Source: Dialister sp900541485 (GTDB taxonomy: Bacteria > Bacillota > Negativicutes > Veillonellales > Dialisteraceae). Taken from it: 64,000 nt of DNA. Each line of letters starts with the position of its first letter. Position 1 is the stretch's first letter. The notes under the pieces were generated by a model. The model had not been told where the DNA came from. It saw nothing but the letters and a program-made list of their open reading frames with translations, and did not search any database. Made by a program: the position numbers and the translations under genes. This document shows, one piece after another, positions 8,783-17,981 of the stretch. The stretch is from contig OZ221974.1 of assembly GCA_965119665.1 (NCBI GenBank), positions 558,001 to 622,000 of the forward strand, read 5' to 3'.

Positions 8783-9703
8783 TTATTCTTTTTCTATCTC
8801 CACAGTGACGGTCGCTGTCCCGGGAATCACCATTCCATGTTCGGGTTTCGGAATATCCACTCGCTTCGTTACCGTGTCGGTTGCCCCGGATATATCCAGT
8901 TCTTCCGTTTCAATTTCATTGTGGGTATCAAAGTAACTTCCCGGTGCTTTTACCGTCGCAACAGACGGCGATACACTTATGCTCCCCACCTTATACCCTT
9001 CTGCCGGATTTCCTTTTATAACCGGTTTGAAATTAATATTTTTCGTTTTTTGGTCTTCCGCCATATGTACGGAAGCACGGACACGGGTCGGCATTACGTC
9101 AATACCGGTTACAGTATTTCCCGCACTGTCCAAAACATTGACTGTATCAAATTCTTCAAAGTCTTTATTTTTTGAGGCCACATTCACAGATACAATCGCC
9201 CGGTCTGCCGATTCCACCTGGTGGCTGGCCCCTGCAATAGTGATATAGTCAGGTGTGACAGATTTCTTTTCTGCCTTGAATCCTTGCGGCGGTGTACCTA
9301 TAAATTCAATCTGTGCAGGAAGTGTCTTCACTGCATAGGTATCTACTATAAGGTCAAAAAAGGACTGACTCTGGGATACGACCGTCTCATTTCCCGGCAC
9401 GGAAATATGAATCGGTGTATTCGGATAGGTTCCGTTGGAAACACCTTCCAAATCTACATAAGCCTTGATGTTATCGGAACGCATTCCGATCATATCGCTC
9501 CGGTTCATACGCACCACGACTTTCACTTTCGGTGGTACATTCGTTGCTACCAGTGCTCTGTCCAGATTCTGTATTTCAACCGGTACGGTATATGAATTTT
9601 CGACCAAAGGATTTTGCTCATTCATCACGTAAATCCAAAAAGAAAATGCGGCAATGATACAAAGTAACTTTGGCAGCCACCATTTCGGATTTGTATATTT
9701 CAT
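8783..9703 (-). CDS. cdaR: CdaR/YbbR-domain protein, regulator of diadenylate cyclase
   Basis: About 306 residues with one N-terminal membrane segment (LLCIIAAFSFWIYVM) and several extracytoplasmic YbbR repeats, seen as recurring V-x-V strands and PxxVxVxG-like turns. CdaR homologues bind and modulate the membrane cyclase CdaA. I prefer the ATG at 9703 to the upstream ATG at 9718: it overlaps the cdaA stop as ATGA and has GGAG nine bases upstream. A 116-bp gap separates it from glmM; no terminator was seen in that gap. Confidence 0.9.
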   Translation of the reverse strand: MKYTNPKWWLPKLLCIIAAFSFWIYVMNEQNPLVENSYTVPVEIQNLDRALVATNVPPKVKVVVRMNRSDMIGMRSDNIKAYVDLEGVSNGTYPNTPIHISVPGNETVVSQSQSFFDLIVDTYAVKTLPAQIEFIGTPPQGFKAEKKSVTPDYITIAGASHQVESADRAIVSVNVASKNKDFEEFDTVNVLDSAGNTVTGIDVMPTRVRASVHMAEDQKTKNINFKPVIKGNPAEGYKVGSISVSPSVATVKAPGSYFDTHNEIETEELDISGATDTVTKRVDIPKPEHGMVIPGTATVTVEIEKE

Positions 9704-10524
9704 TTCAAAGGACTCCATTTCTGTAACATATTTCCCATTCCTTTTCCTTTTTCCTGGGCCAGGAAATTATGCAGGACATTCCGGAGTCCTTCATTTTCCA
9801 AGTTTCTGTAGATATGCCCTCCGTAGGCATAGGAAATAATTCCCGTTTCTTCGCTGACGACCACTATAATGCAGTCCGCCTGTTCAGACATACCGATAGC
9901 CGCTCTGTGGCGGGTTCCGAGCTCAGAGGACAAACTGCGGTCCCTCGTAAGCGGAAGGAGACAGCCTGCCGCCATAATCCTGTTTTCTCTGATAATGACA
10001 GCTCCGTCATGAAGAGGGGTATTGACGATAAATATATTTCCCAAAAGTTCTTTCGATACAAGACCTTCTATACGGATACCCGTATCGATTCTGTCATCGA
10101 GCCCTACCATTCTTTCAAAAACGATGAGTGCACCGATTTTATTCTTCGCCATGACCGCCGTTGCCTCAACAACGTGGTTAATCACCGAATCCAGTTCCAG
10201 CTCATTCATAACCCGCGAGGAAATATAAAACTTCCCCCGCCCGATTTGCTCCAATGCACGCCGTAATTCCGGCTGGAATACGACCGGCAATGCTACGATA
10301 AGAACCGTCATCAGTTTATCAAGAATCCAACTGACCACATGAAGCTGGAGCCATCCGGCAACTACCGTAATCAGACCGAGGAATACGAGCCCCTTCAATA
10401 AAGCGGTGGCTCTTGTGTCGCGGACAAGCAGATACATTCTGTAAAAGAAAAAGGCTACAACGAGAATATCCAATATATCCCAAAGCCTCATTGTCATAAA
10501 TAATCCTTGTATTTGATGAACCAT
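9700..10524 (-). CDS. cdaA: Diadenylate cyclase CdaA
   Basis: A 274-residue membrane cyclase that makes cyclic-di-AMP from two ATP. Three hydrophobic segments occupy about residues 12-82, followed by a DAC domain with the diagnostic DGA motif (LHDGAVII, D173) and RHRAAIG (residues 205-211). The start is supported by AGGAG five bases before ATG. It is the first gene of the operon with cdaR and glmM. Confidence 0.97.
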   Translation of the reverse strand: MVHQIQGLFMTMRLWDILDILVVAFFFYRMYLLVRDTRATALLKGLVFLGLITVVAGWLQLHVVSWILDKLMTVLIVALPVVFQPELRRALEQIGRGKFYISSRVMNELELDSVINHVVEATAVMAKNKIGALIVFERMVGLDDRIDTGIRIEGLVSKELLGNIFIVNTPLHDGAVIIRENRIMAAGCLLPLTRDRSLSSELGTRHRAAIGMSEQADCIIVVVSEETGIISYAYGGHIYRNLENEGLRNVLHNFLAQEKGKGMGNMLQKWSPLK

Positions 10525-10564
10525 GAAAACTCCTATTGCATGAATACTTTAAATAATTTATTTT

Positions 10565-10594
10565 ATTGTATCACGAACGTTAAGAGGCTGTCAG
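10565..10594 (-). promoter_or_regulatory. Putative promoter of the cdaA operon
   Basis: On the minus strand CTGACA (complement of 10589-10594) and TACAAT (complement of 10565-10570) are separated by 18 bases. The pair lies about 45 bases before the cdaA start. Confidence 0.55.
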
Positions 10595-10659
10595 TTTTGT
10601 AATCTTTTGTGAAGCTTTTCATTTCACAAAGCACAGACACTTTCTTTTTATTCACGAAA

Positions 10660-10692
10660 TAAAAAGACGCTCCGGAAATGCGAAGCGCCTGT
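10660..10692 (-). terminator. Intrinsic terminator after the LysR / small membrane protein unit
   Basis: On the minus strand AGGCGCT pairs with AGCGTCT around a loop, followed by TTTTTATTT. Confidence 0.8.
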
Positions 10693-10695
10693 CAG

Positions 10696-11007
10696 TTATT
10701 TTTTATTTGGCCCGTAAAAATCCCACTCCATCGACTTGATACGGAAACGACTGTCTGCAGAAGCCTTCTGGAGTGAATATATATCCTTTTGCTGCTCTTT
10801 ATTTTCTTCCAAAGCAAGACGAGCCGCCCACTCGATATTACCGAGCTGCTCATCATAACGGGAGGCCTCTATATTCATCATCCGCTCCTGAAGATCGGCA
10901 ATCAGAAACTGCTGCCACGAAATAAATGCAATCAGCAAAACTATGCAAAGGTATAAATACCAAGTACGACTGCGACAAATTCCGTTCCACTTTTCCAAGA
11001 AAATCAT
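10696..11007 (-). CDS. Small single-pass membrane protein of unknown function
   Basis: About 103 residues. A short basic N-terminus precedes one membrane segment (YLYLCIVLLIAFISW, about residues 18-34) and then a polar, probably coiled-coil tail rich in E, Q and K. It begins three bases after the LysR gene stop and shares its terminator, so the two are probably co-transcribed. The ribosome site is weak for the ATG at 11007; a TTG three codons later fits AAGGG better. I recognise no family. Confidence 0.6.
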   Translation of the reverse strand: MIFLEKWNGICRSRTWYLYLCIVLLIAFISWQQFLIADLQERMMNIEASRYDEQLGNIEWAARLALEENKEQQKDIYSLQKASADSRFRIKSMEWDFYGPNKK

Positions 11008-11010
11008 CCC

Positions 11011-11919
11011 TTACTCATCTGTTTTGGCATTTGCCAAAAGCTCTAAATGCTCTTTTGTGAATTCAATCCACAAACGGGCGGCTCTCGACATATAACGGCC
11101 TTTTTTCCAAATGGCATACAGATGATGTGTCATTTTAGGTTCCGTCAACGGGCGGACTGCCACATTCCCGTCTTCTCTGTTTGCCGGGCAGAGGCGGCTG
11201 GGAAGTATCGCTACGCCCAAGCCTGAAGATACGGTCTGAAGCATCAATTCCCGCTGGCTTGTTTCAAATACGATTCTCGGAGTAAATCCGATTTTCCGGC
11301 AATTTGCCAATATATCATCATGAAGATTGAAATCGTCACGATAGATGACAAGCGGATAATCTGCCAAAAGTTTCATCGGAATGGTCTTTCTCTCCTCCAG
11401 AGGATAACCTTTCGGCATAACTACACACATTTCATCATCAGAGAGGAAAAAAGATTCGAAGTCCTTATTGGGAATGGTACAAATAATACCGACATCGATG
11501 ACACCTTCCTGAACGGAGGACTCGATGACTTTCGATCCGTATTCATACAGTTTAATGGCAATCTGCGGATACGTTCGTTTGAACTCCCCTAATAATTTTG
11601 CAAAAACATGGGCATCTGTAATAGGCGGCAATCCAATCTGGATGGTATCCTGTTTCAGATTAAATTCATTTTCAAAATCCGATTTCAAATGCTCAAAAAC
11701 AAATAAGCACCGTTTGACATAATTCAAAAAAATGGTTCCCGGTGCCGTGATTTCTACGGTTTTCGCATTACGGATAAATAATGTCACACCCATTTCATCT
11801 TCAAGGGCCTTAATCATTCTGCTGATAGCCGACTGGGAAATATGTAAATTTCTCGCCGCTTTGCTGAAGCTTTTCTGCTGTGCCACTTCCATGAAATATT
11901 TAAGGTGACGATAGTCCAT
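11011..11919 (-). CDS. LysR-type transcriptional regulator
   Basis: About 302 residues. The N-terminal winged helix-turn-helix (YRHLKYFMEVAQQKSFSKAA, then HISQSAISRMIKALE) is canonical, followed by a two-lobed effector-binding domain with GLGVAILPSRL near the end. The start at 11919 (MDYRHL) is chosen over the longer frame because GGGAGG lies eight bases upstream. It is divergent from the pyruvate:ferredoxin oxidoreductase gene, the usual layout for a LysR regulator and its target; the effector is unknown. Confidence 0.9.
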   Translation of the reverse strand: MDYRHLKYFMEVAQQKSFSKAARNLHISQSAISRMIKALEDEMGVTLFIRNAKTVEITAPGTIFLNYVKRCLFVFEHLKSDFENEFNLKQDTIQIGLPPITDAHVFAKLLGEFKRTYPQIAIKLYEYGSKVIESSVQEGVIDVGIICTIPNKDFESFFLSDDEMCVVMPKGYPLEERKTIPMKLLADYPLVIYRDDFNLHDDILANCRKIGFTPRIVFETSQRELMLQTVSSGLGVAILPSRLCPANREDGNVAVRPLTEPKMTHHLYAIWKKGRYMSRAARLWIEFTKEHLELLANAKTDE

Positions 11920-12086
11920 ACCTGTTTCCTCCCGCCGTCGTATGTACAAATGAACAACTGTGAAACTCTTTACAGAACCCTTCAGCTTGTCGAAAAACAG
12001 AGATTAAACTATAATAAAAGTAGATTTTCTCATTTAATAATCAAGCTTATTCACATATGTACACCATGCATAATTTAAATATCATC

Positions 12087-12109
12087 TACTATGATATTTT
12101 CTCATAGTA
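12087..12109. promoter_or_regulatory. Perfect inverted repeat, candidate LysR operator
   Basis: TACTATGA and TCATAGTA are separated by seven bases. The centre fits the T-N11-A rule of LysR boxes. It lies between the divergent lysR and nifJ genes, about 70 bases before the nifJ start. No other clear palindrome was seen in this 260-bp gap. Confidence 0.55.
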
Positions 12110-12179
12110 ATTGTACATAATTTTTGGGAATCTGGCAAGAAAAAGTATAAAGGGAGTCGTAAAAGGGAGTGTTTTAACA

Positions 12180-15100
12180 ATGAAAAAAATCAAAACAATG
12201 GACGGTAATACCGCTGCTGCGTATATTTCATACGCATTTACGGAAGTAGCTGCCATTTATCCTATCACTCCGTCATCCCCCATGGCGGAGTCTGTCGATG
12301 AATGGGCGGCACACGGTAAAAAAAATATTTTCGGGGACACCGTACAGGTCCTTGAAATGCAGTCAGAAGGAGGAGCTGCAGGTGCTTTTCACGGCTCTCT
12401 CCAAAGCGGGGCACTGACTTCCACTTATACGGCTTCCCAGGGAATGCTGCTCATGCTCCCCAATATGTATAAAGTGGCAGGAGAATTACTGCCCGGCGTT
12501 TTTCATATAGCCGCAAGATCTTTGGCAAATCACGCTTTGTCAATTTTTGGCGATCATCAGGACGTAATGAGTGCCCGTGCTACGGGTTGCGCTATGCTGG
12601 CAGAGGCGAATGTACAGGAAATCATGGACCTTTCCGGAATTGCTCATCTGGCTGCTATCAAGGGACGCGTACCTTTCATTAATTTCTTTGACGGGTTCCG
12701 CACCAGCCATGAAATACAAAAAGTAGAGGTTCTTGACTATGAAGAACTTGCAGGATTGATTGACCGCGAGGCACTTGAACGTTTCCGCGCTTCCGCCCTG
12801 CATCCGAATCATCCCGTTATCCGCGGAACGGCGGAAAACCCGGATATTTATTTCCAGCATTGTGAATCGGCCAATCCGTTCTATGAAGCAATTCCCGACA
12901 TCGTCCAAGACTATATGGACCGTATCAGTACCATCACAGGCAGAAGCTATCATCTCTTTGACTATTACGGTGCCTCTGATGCAGACCGTGTCATCGTTGC
13001 CATCGGTTCCGTTACGGATATTTGCAAAGAAGTTTCCGATGCACTGAATGAAAACGGGGAAAAAGTAGGCGTTCTGAATGTCCATCTTTACCGTCCTTTC
13101 TCGGTCAAGCACTTCATTGATCAATTACCTGAAAGTGTAAAGAAAATTGCCGTTCTCGACCGTACCCGTGAACCGGGTGCCATCGGCGAGCCGCTGTTTT
13201 TAGATGTACAAAGCGCTGTTACCTCTTCAGGAAGAAATATCCGTGTCTGCGGCGGTCGTTACGGTCTCGGCTCAAAAGATGTAACACCGGAAGATATCAT
13301 GGCCGTTTATGAACATCTGAAAGCAGAACCCCCGCGACATAATTTCACCTTGTCTATCAAAGATGATGTAACCGGTCTGTCTCTTGCTCCCGTTCCCGTA
13401 CCTTTTGCAAAAAACAGTTCCGTTTCCTGCAAATTCTGGGGATTCGGCTCTGACGGTACAGTCGGTGCCAACAAGAGCGCCATCAAAATTATCGGGGACC
13501 ATACATCTATGTATGCCCAAGGTTATTTTGCTTATGATTCCAAAAAATCAGGCGGTGTAACGATTTCCCATTTACGTTTCGGTCCCGACCCGATTCGCAA
13601 ACCTTATCTGATACGGAAAGCGGACTACATTGCTTGTCACCGTCCTTCCTATGTCTATAAATATGATCTTCTCCGCGGTTTCAAACCGGGCGGTACGTTC
13701 CTTTTAAACTGTAACTGGCGGCCCGAAGATCTTGACCGGGCACTGCCTGCCGCATTAAAAAGAAAATTAGCGGCTCTCCATGCGAAATTTTATATCATTG
13801 ATGCTTTTGAAATCGCAAAAAATATCGGCCTCAGCGGACGCATTAATATGATTATGCAAGCTGCCTTCTTCCATCTGACCGGAATCATTCCCGAAGCCGA
13901 TGCCGTAAAATATCTGAAAGAAGCCAATGAAACTTCTTACGGTCGCAAAGGGCAGCATGTCGTCGATATGAATAATGCCGCTGTCGATGCGGGTATCGGC
14001 GGTGCGGTTGAAGTTCCCGTTCCCGAAGAATGGGTTCATGCCACAACGGGCGGATCTATCGCACGGGTTCCACGTCACGATTTCATAAAAAATGTCTGTG
14101 ATATCATGAACCGTCAGGAAGGAGATGACCTTCCCGTTTCTACATTTAAAGGCATAGAAGACGGTACATTCCAAACCGGCACTTCCAAATATGAACGCCC
14201 CACAGCAGCTATACAGGTTCCCGAGTGGATAGCAGAAAACTGTATCGAATGCAACCAGTGTGCCGCATCATGTCCGCATGCTACCATCCGTCCCGTTCTC
14301 ACCACCGAAGAAGAAGCCGCACAAGCTCCGGAAGGATTTATCGTAAAGGATTTCCAAGGGCCTGTGAAAGGTTTGAAATTCCGCATTGTTATTTCCCAGG
14401 AAGACTGCTACGGCTGCGGAATTTGTGCCAATGTCTGCCCTGCCAGAAATAAAGCACTTGTCATGAAACCCATTGAAACCCAGCTGGAAAAACAAAAACT
14501 TTGGGATTATGCCATGACAATCCCGCGAAAAAAGAATCCGATCAAAAAAGAAACCATTCGCGGTGCTATGTTCGAACCGACCTATTTTGAATTTTCCGGA
14601 GCTTGTGCAGGCTGCGGAGAAACACCGTATGTCCATCTTGTGACACAGCTTTTCGGTGACAGAATGCTTATTGCCAACGCAACAGGCTGCTCTTCTATCT
14701 ACGGTGCCAGTGCCCCGTCTATGCCTTATACAACAAATGCAAACGGACAGGGTCCCGCTTGGGCGAATTCGCTTTTTGAAGATAATGCGGAATACGGACT
14801 GGGTATGCACTTGGGCGAAATTAAACTCCGTAACCGTATCGTCAAAAAGCTGGAATCACTTCTGCCCTCTGTGGAAGGAGATACCGAAGCTGTGATACGG
14901 GACTGGCTGGATCATAAAGACATCGGTGACGGTACCAGAGAACGGGCGGCCCGACTGGAAGAACATCTGACTGCCGAAATAGATAAGCACCCTGAGTTTA
15001 AAGACATACTTCAGTGGAAAAATCATTTTATCAAAAAGAGCCAATGGATTTTCGGCGGTGACGGCTGGGCCTATGATATCGGATTCGGCGGCTTGGACCA

Positions 15101-15707
15101 CGTTCTTGCCTCAGGAGAAGACGTCAATGTCCTTGTACTGGACACGGAAGTTTATTCCAATACCGGCGGTCAGTCCTCGAAATCCACACCGGCAGCCGCT
15201 ATTGCCAAATTTGCCGCATCAGGAAAGAAAACAAAGAAAAAAGACTTGGGCATGATGGCCGTTTCCTACGGATATATTTATGTCGCACAAATTGCCATAG
15301 GTGCCGATATGAATCAGGCAATCAAAGCCATTACGGAAGCGGAAGCTTATCCCGGCCCCTCTCTTATCATTGCTTACTCCCCCTGTATCAATCACGGTCT
15401 CAGAGCCGGCATGGGTTGGTCCATGGAAGAACAAAAACAGGCTGTAGCTTGCGGTTACTGGTCCACATGGCGATATAATCCGGCCCTCCTTGATGAAGGG
15501 AAAAATCCGTTCCATTTGGACAGCCGTGAACCGAAAGGTAATTTCCGTGATTTCCTTATGGGAGAAGTCCGTTTCTCCAGTCTGGCCAAACTGTTCCCTG
15601 ATAAAGCAGAAGAACTTTTTGCGAAGACGGAAAAAGACGCCGCTATACGCCGTCAGAATTATCTCCGTATGCAGAAATCATTTGAGGCAGAATCGGGAAA
15701 TAATTAA
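12180..15707 (+). CDS. nifJ: Pyruvate:ferredoxin (flavodoxin) oxidoreductase
   Basis: A single-chain enzyme of 1175 residues that converts pyruvate and CoA to acetyl-CoA and CO2 with reduction of ferredoxin, central to anaerobic fermentation. The N-terminus has AYPITPSSPMAE-type sequence. Two ferredoxin-like 4Fe-4S motifs (CIECNQCAASCP and CYGCGICANVCP) are encoded at 14240-14445. The C-terminal TPP domain has CAGCGETPY, GDGWAYDIGFGG and NTGGQSSKSTP. The ATG at 12180 is chosen because AAAGGGAG precedes it and the protein then starts MKKIKTMDGN, as in relatives; the frame is open 23 codons further up. Confidence 0.97.
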   Translation: MKKIKTMDGNTAAAYISYAFTEVAAIYPITPSSPMAESVDEWAAHGKKNIFGDTVQVLEMQSEGGAAGAFHGSLQSGALTSTYTASQGMLLMLPNMYKVAGELLPGVFHIAARSLANHALSIFGDHQDVMSARATGCAMLAEANVQEIMDLSGIAHLAAIKGRVPFINFFDGFRTSHEIQKVEVLDYEELAGLIDREALERFRASALHPNHPVIRGTAENPDIYFQHCESANPFYEAIPDIVQDYMDRISTITGRSYHLFDYYGASDADRVIVAIGSVTDICKEVSDALNENGEKVGVLNVHLYRPFSVKHFIDQLPESVKKIAVLDRTREPGAIGEPLFLDVQSAVTSSGRNIRVCGGRYGLGSKDVTPEDIMAVYEHLKAEPPRHNFTLSIKDDVTGLSLAPVPVPFAKNSSVSCKFWGFGSDGTVGANKSAIKIIGDHTSMYAQGYFAYDSKKSGGVTISHLRFGPDPIRKPYLIRKADYIACHRPSYVYKYDLLRGFKPGGTFLLNCNWRPEDLDRALPAALKRKLAALHAKFYIIDAFEIAKNIGLSGRINMIMQAAFFHLTGIIPEADAVKYLKEANETSYGRKGQHVVDMNNAAVDAGIGGAVEVPVPEEWVHATTGGSIARVPRHDFIKNVCDIMNRQEGDDLPVSTFKGIEDGTFQTGTSKYERPTAAIQVPEWIAENCIECNQCAASCPHATIRPVLTTEEEAAQAPEGFIVKDFQGPVKGLKFRIVISQEDCYGCGICANVCPARNKALVMKPIETQLEKQKLWDYAMTIPRKKNPIKKETIRGAMFEPTYFEFSGACAGCGETPYVHLVTQLFGDRMLIANATGCSSIYGASAPSMPYTTNANGQGPAWANSLFEDNAEYGLGMHLGEIKLRNRIVKKLESLLPSVEGDTEAVIRDWLDHKDIGDGTRERAARLEEHLTAEIDKHPEFKDILQWKNHFIKKSQWIFGGDGWAYDIGFGGLDHVLASGEDVNVLVLDTEVYSNTGGQSSKSTPAAAIAKFAASGKKTKKKDLGMMAVSYGYIYVAQIAIGADMNQAIKAITEAEAYPGPSLIIAYSPCINHGLRAGMGWSMEEQKQAVACGYWSTWRYNPALLDEGKNPFHLDSREPKGNFRDFLMGEVRFSSLAKLFPDKAEELFAKTEKDAAIRRQNYLRMQKSFEAESGNN

Positions 15708-15720
15708 AAACTTACACCAA

Positions 15721-15757
15721 AAAAGCATGTTTTCTTATAACAAGAGAACATGCTTTT
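15721..15757. terminator. Bidirectional terminator after nifJ
   Basis: AGCATGTTTTCTT pairs with AAGAGAACATGCT and is flanked by A and T runs. It lies between convergent genes. Confidence 0.88.
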
Positions 15758-15769
15758 TTTCTTGCAGGA

Positions 15770-16219
15770 TTAGCCCAGGCGGAGTGCATTGGGAACTCTT
15801 ACTGAAGCTAAATGCTCCGACATATCCATATACAACTCTATGTCATCAAAAAAATAATCAAATAAGTCGCTGAAAGATGTATCTATTTCATCGGTAAATT
15901 CATATTCCAGATAGTAGGGCATCCAGCCTGCCTTTATAAAGAAATATTTTATATCTCCCGGTTCTCCCTGTGATTTCAGGCAGGCCGCTTTCAAAAGCTC
16001 TGCCCCTGAAATTTTCTTATAACCGAAATAAGAGACCATAGACAAGATAAGCAACTTTGTTTTGTAGGATTTCTCTAAAATATCCAGAACCTCCATATTC
16101 ACTCCCAGTCTTTGGGCAATGATGTTTATTTCGTCTGTACTTTTATTATATTCTTCTTCCGTCAAATCAATTCTGTACCCGTCTGCCATTTCATAAAGCA
16201 ATCCCTTTTTTATCTCCAT
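15770..16219 (-). CDS. Hypothetical protein, about 149 residues
   Basis: A soluble, mainly helical acidic protein starting MEIKKGLLYEMADGYRID. The frame is open to an earlier ATG at 16252, but that one has no ribosome site, while AGAGAG precedes 16219. The second half is rich in F, Y and D (DLFDYFFDDIELYMD). I recognise no family. It stands alone between the nifJ terminator and the symporter terminator. Confidence 0.6.
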   Translation of the reverse strand: MEIKKGLLYEMADGYRIDLTEEEYNKSTDEINIIAQRLGVNMEVLDILEKSYKTKLLILSMVSYFGYKKISGAELLKAACLKSQGEPGDIKYFFIKAGWMPYYLEYEFTDEIDTSFSDLFDYFFDDIELYMDMSEHLASVRVPNALRLG

Positions 16220-16301
16220 GTACTTCTCTCTTTTCTTGTCATCATGTTGCATATAATATATTTCACAAAAATCAGTCCTTACCGTTTTTTCATTGTTCTA
16301 T

Positions 16302-16346
16302 AAAAATGCACCCTGCCGCCGTTTTTATCCGCCGGTCAGGGTGCAT
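16302..16346 (-). terminator. Intrinsic terminator of the aminotransferase-symporter unit
   Basis: On the minus strand TGCACCCTG pairs with CAGGGTGCA, with inner GGCGG/CCGCC-type pairing, followed by TTTTTATAG. Confidence 0.88.
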
Positions 16347-16366
16347 GAAAGAGTCAGATTTTCTAT

Positions 16367-17893
16367 TTATTCTTTCCCTTTTTCATCCCAATAGTCTACT
16401 TTCATTCCGATAACGGAGGAATTGAAATTCTCATCTCCCTCTTCGTAGTCTTTCGTGGCTTTCAGTACATATTTAAAGCCCAGATAGAGCATAGGAATGT
16501 TGCAGTAGACGATAATAATATTTCCTAAATCGGAGAAGGCCCACAGATTGGATAAATCGTAGCCGGCAATATTACAGAAAATACCAAAGGCGGCTACAAA
16601 AACACCGAATCCGCGAATAAAATGGATGAATGGCATCGAGCCGGAGATACGGTTCGCCGATATTTCAGAAAATGTAATGAATCCGATTACACAGGTATAG
16701 GCAAAGAGGCAAAAGCAGACGGAAACCAAAAATAATACGACCTGACTGAATCCTTCCGGTGTCATCGATCCGATTGACAAAAGAAATTTCGGATACGTCC
16801 CTGCCGCTTTCCAAGCTTCAGGTTCTACTGACCATCTTTGTGCCATGATAACTATAAATGCGGTCATGGTACAAATCACATGGGTATCTAAAAATACACC
16901 GATAGCCGAAATGATGCCCTGCTCGCAAGGATGCTTTGCTTCTGCTGCAGCGGCAGGCATGGTAATCGTACCTTGCCCTGCTTCGTTTGACATCAGTCCT
17001 CTCTTGACCCCTTGCATAAGAACGGTACCGAAAGCCCCTCCGAAGACGGCTTCGGGGCTGAATGCCCCTGTAAATACAGCATTAAAGAAATAAGGTACAT
17101 TATCTAAGTTTACAAGAATCAGTGACACAACAGTAATAACGTAAATCACTGCCATGAGGGGAACCATTTTATTACTTACTGCCGCAATACGTTTGATACC
17201 GCCAAAAGCCATAATCGTGACAAGTACAATGACTATGACGGAAACAATGTAATAAAATTCCGATTGTACGGGAATCACCTTTCCCGATAAAATTTCACCC
17301 ATAGCGCCAACGGATGAAACGACATTGAATCCTTGGGCAGGAAGACACATGAGAGCATATAAAATATAGACCAGCGATAACGCCACACCGACGCCTGCAC
17401 TGTTTCCGCAAAGACGGCGGGCATAAAAAGGAAGGCCTCCCACAAATTCACCGCCCCGCTTTTCTTTAAAAATCTGGGCCAGCGTACTTTCCGTATAGGC
17501 AGTTGCCATACCGAAAAAAGCGGAAATCCACATCCAGAAAAGAGCTCCCGGCCCGCCGGCTGCAATAGCACCGGTAACACCGATAATATTTCCCGGTCCT
17601 ACCCGCATGGCTGTACTCAGACAAAACGCTGCCAATGGGGAAATCCCGGTATGGATATCTCTCCTTTGTGCTATGGTACGCACACCGTCTCCGAATTTCC
17701 TGAGCTGGATGGCCTTAAGTCGGGCCGTGAAATACAGACCGGAACCGACCAGCACAATGATGGCCAGAGAAAATTCTCCCAACAGAGGAATTTGTTTCCA
17801 GAAAGTGAACATCTTAGGGAAGTCCCAAAAGAAATCAGATACGGGAGTGACAAAAGATAATACGGCATTTACCGCTGCAAATAAACTTTCCAT
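16367..17893 (-). CDS. Sodium:alanine symporter family protein (AGCS)
   Basis: A 508-residue inner-membrane transporter with about ten hydrophobic segments. The AGCS signature is clear: GPGNIIGVTGAIAAGGPGALFWMW followed by FGMATAYTESTLAQIFK, and later GTVLMQGVKRGLMSNEAGQGT. The family takes up alanine or glycine with Na+. The start has AGGAG nine bases before ATG. It lies 88 bases after an aminotransferase gene in the same direction, with an attenuator-like hairpin in between, which suggests uptake and deamination of alanine feeding pyruvate to the nearby oxidoreductase. Confidence 0.93.
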   Translation of the reverse strand: MESLFAAVNAVLSFVTPVSDFFWDFPKMFTFWKQIPLLGEFSLAIIVLVGSGLYFTARLKAIQLRKFGDGVRTIAQRRDIHTGISPLAAFCLSTAMRVGPGNIIGVTGAIAAGGPGALFWMWISAFFGMATAYTESTLAQIFKEKRGGEFVGGLPFYARRLCGNSAGVGVALSLVYILYALMCLPAQGFNVVSSVGAMGEILSGKVIPVQSEFYYIVSVIVIVLVTIMAFGGIKRIAAVSNKMVPLMAVIYVITVVSLILVNLDNVPYFFNAVFTGAFSPEAVFGGAFGTVLMQGVKRGLMSNEAGQGTITMPAAAAEAKHPCEQGIISAIGVFLDTHVICTMTAFIVIMAQRWSVEPEAWKAAGTYPKFLLSIGSMTPEGFSQVVLFLVSVCFCLFAYTCVIGFITFSEISANRISGSMPFIHFIRGFGVFVAAFGIFCNIAGYDLSNLWAFSDLGNIIIVYCNIPMLYLGFKYVLKATKDYEEGDENFNSSVIGMKVDYWDEKGKE

Positions 17894-17912
17894 AGTGATA
17901 ATCTCCTAAAAA

Positions 17913-17948
17913 GAACAGTCATTTTGCAATTCCCACAAAATGACGTTC
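17913..17948 (-). promoter_or_regulatory. Attenuator-like hairpin between aminotransferase and symporter genes
   Basis: On the minus strand a stem of GAAC, TCATTTTG and CAAAATGA, GTTC surrounds a nine-base loop and runs directly into TTTTT and then AGGAG, the symporter's ribosome site. It looks like an intrinsic terminator placed 20 bases before a start codon, so it may set the expression ratio of the two genes. Confidence 0.6.
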
Positions 17949-17981
17949 TCTTATTTTTGAAATTTTTTATAATATGATTCC

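Noticed and set aside
14268..14810. 180-residue minus-strand frame inside nifJ
   Set aside because: Antisense to a strongly supported gene with clear cysteine motifs; no ribosome site.
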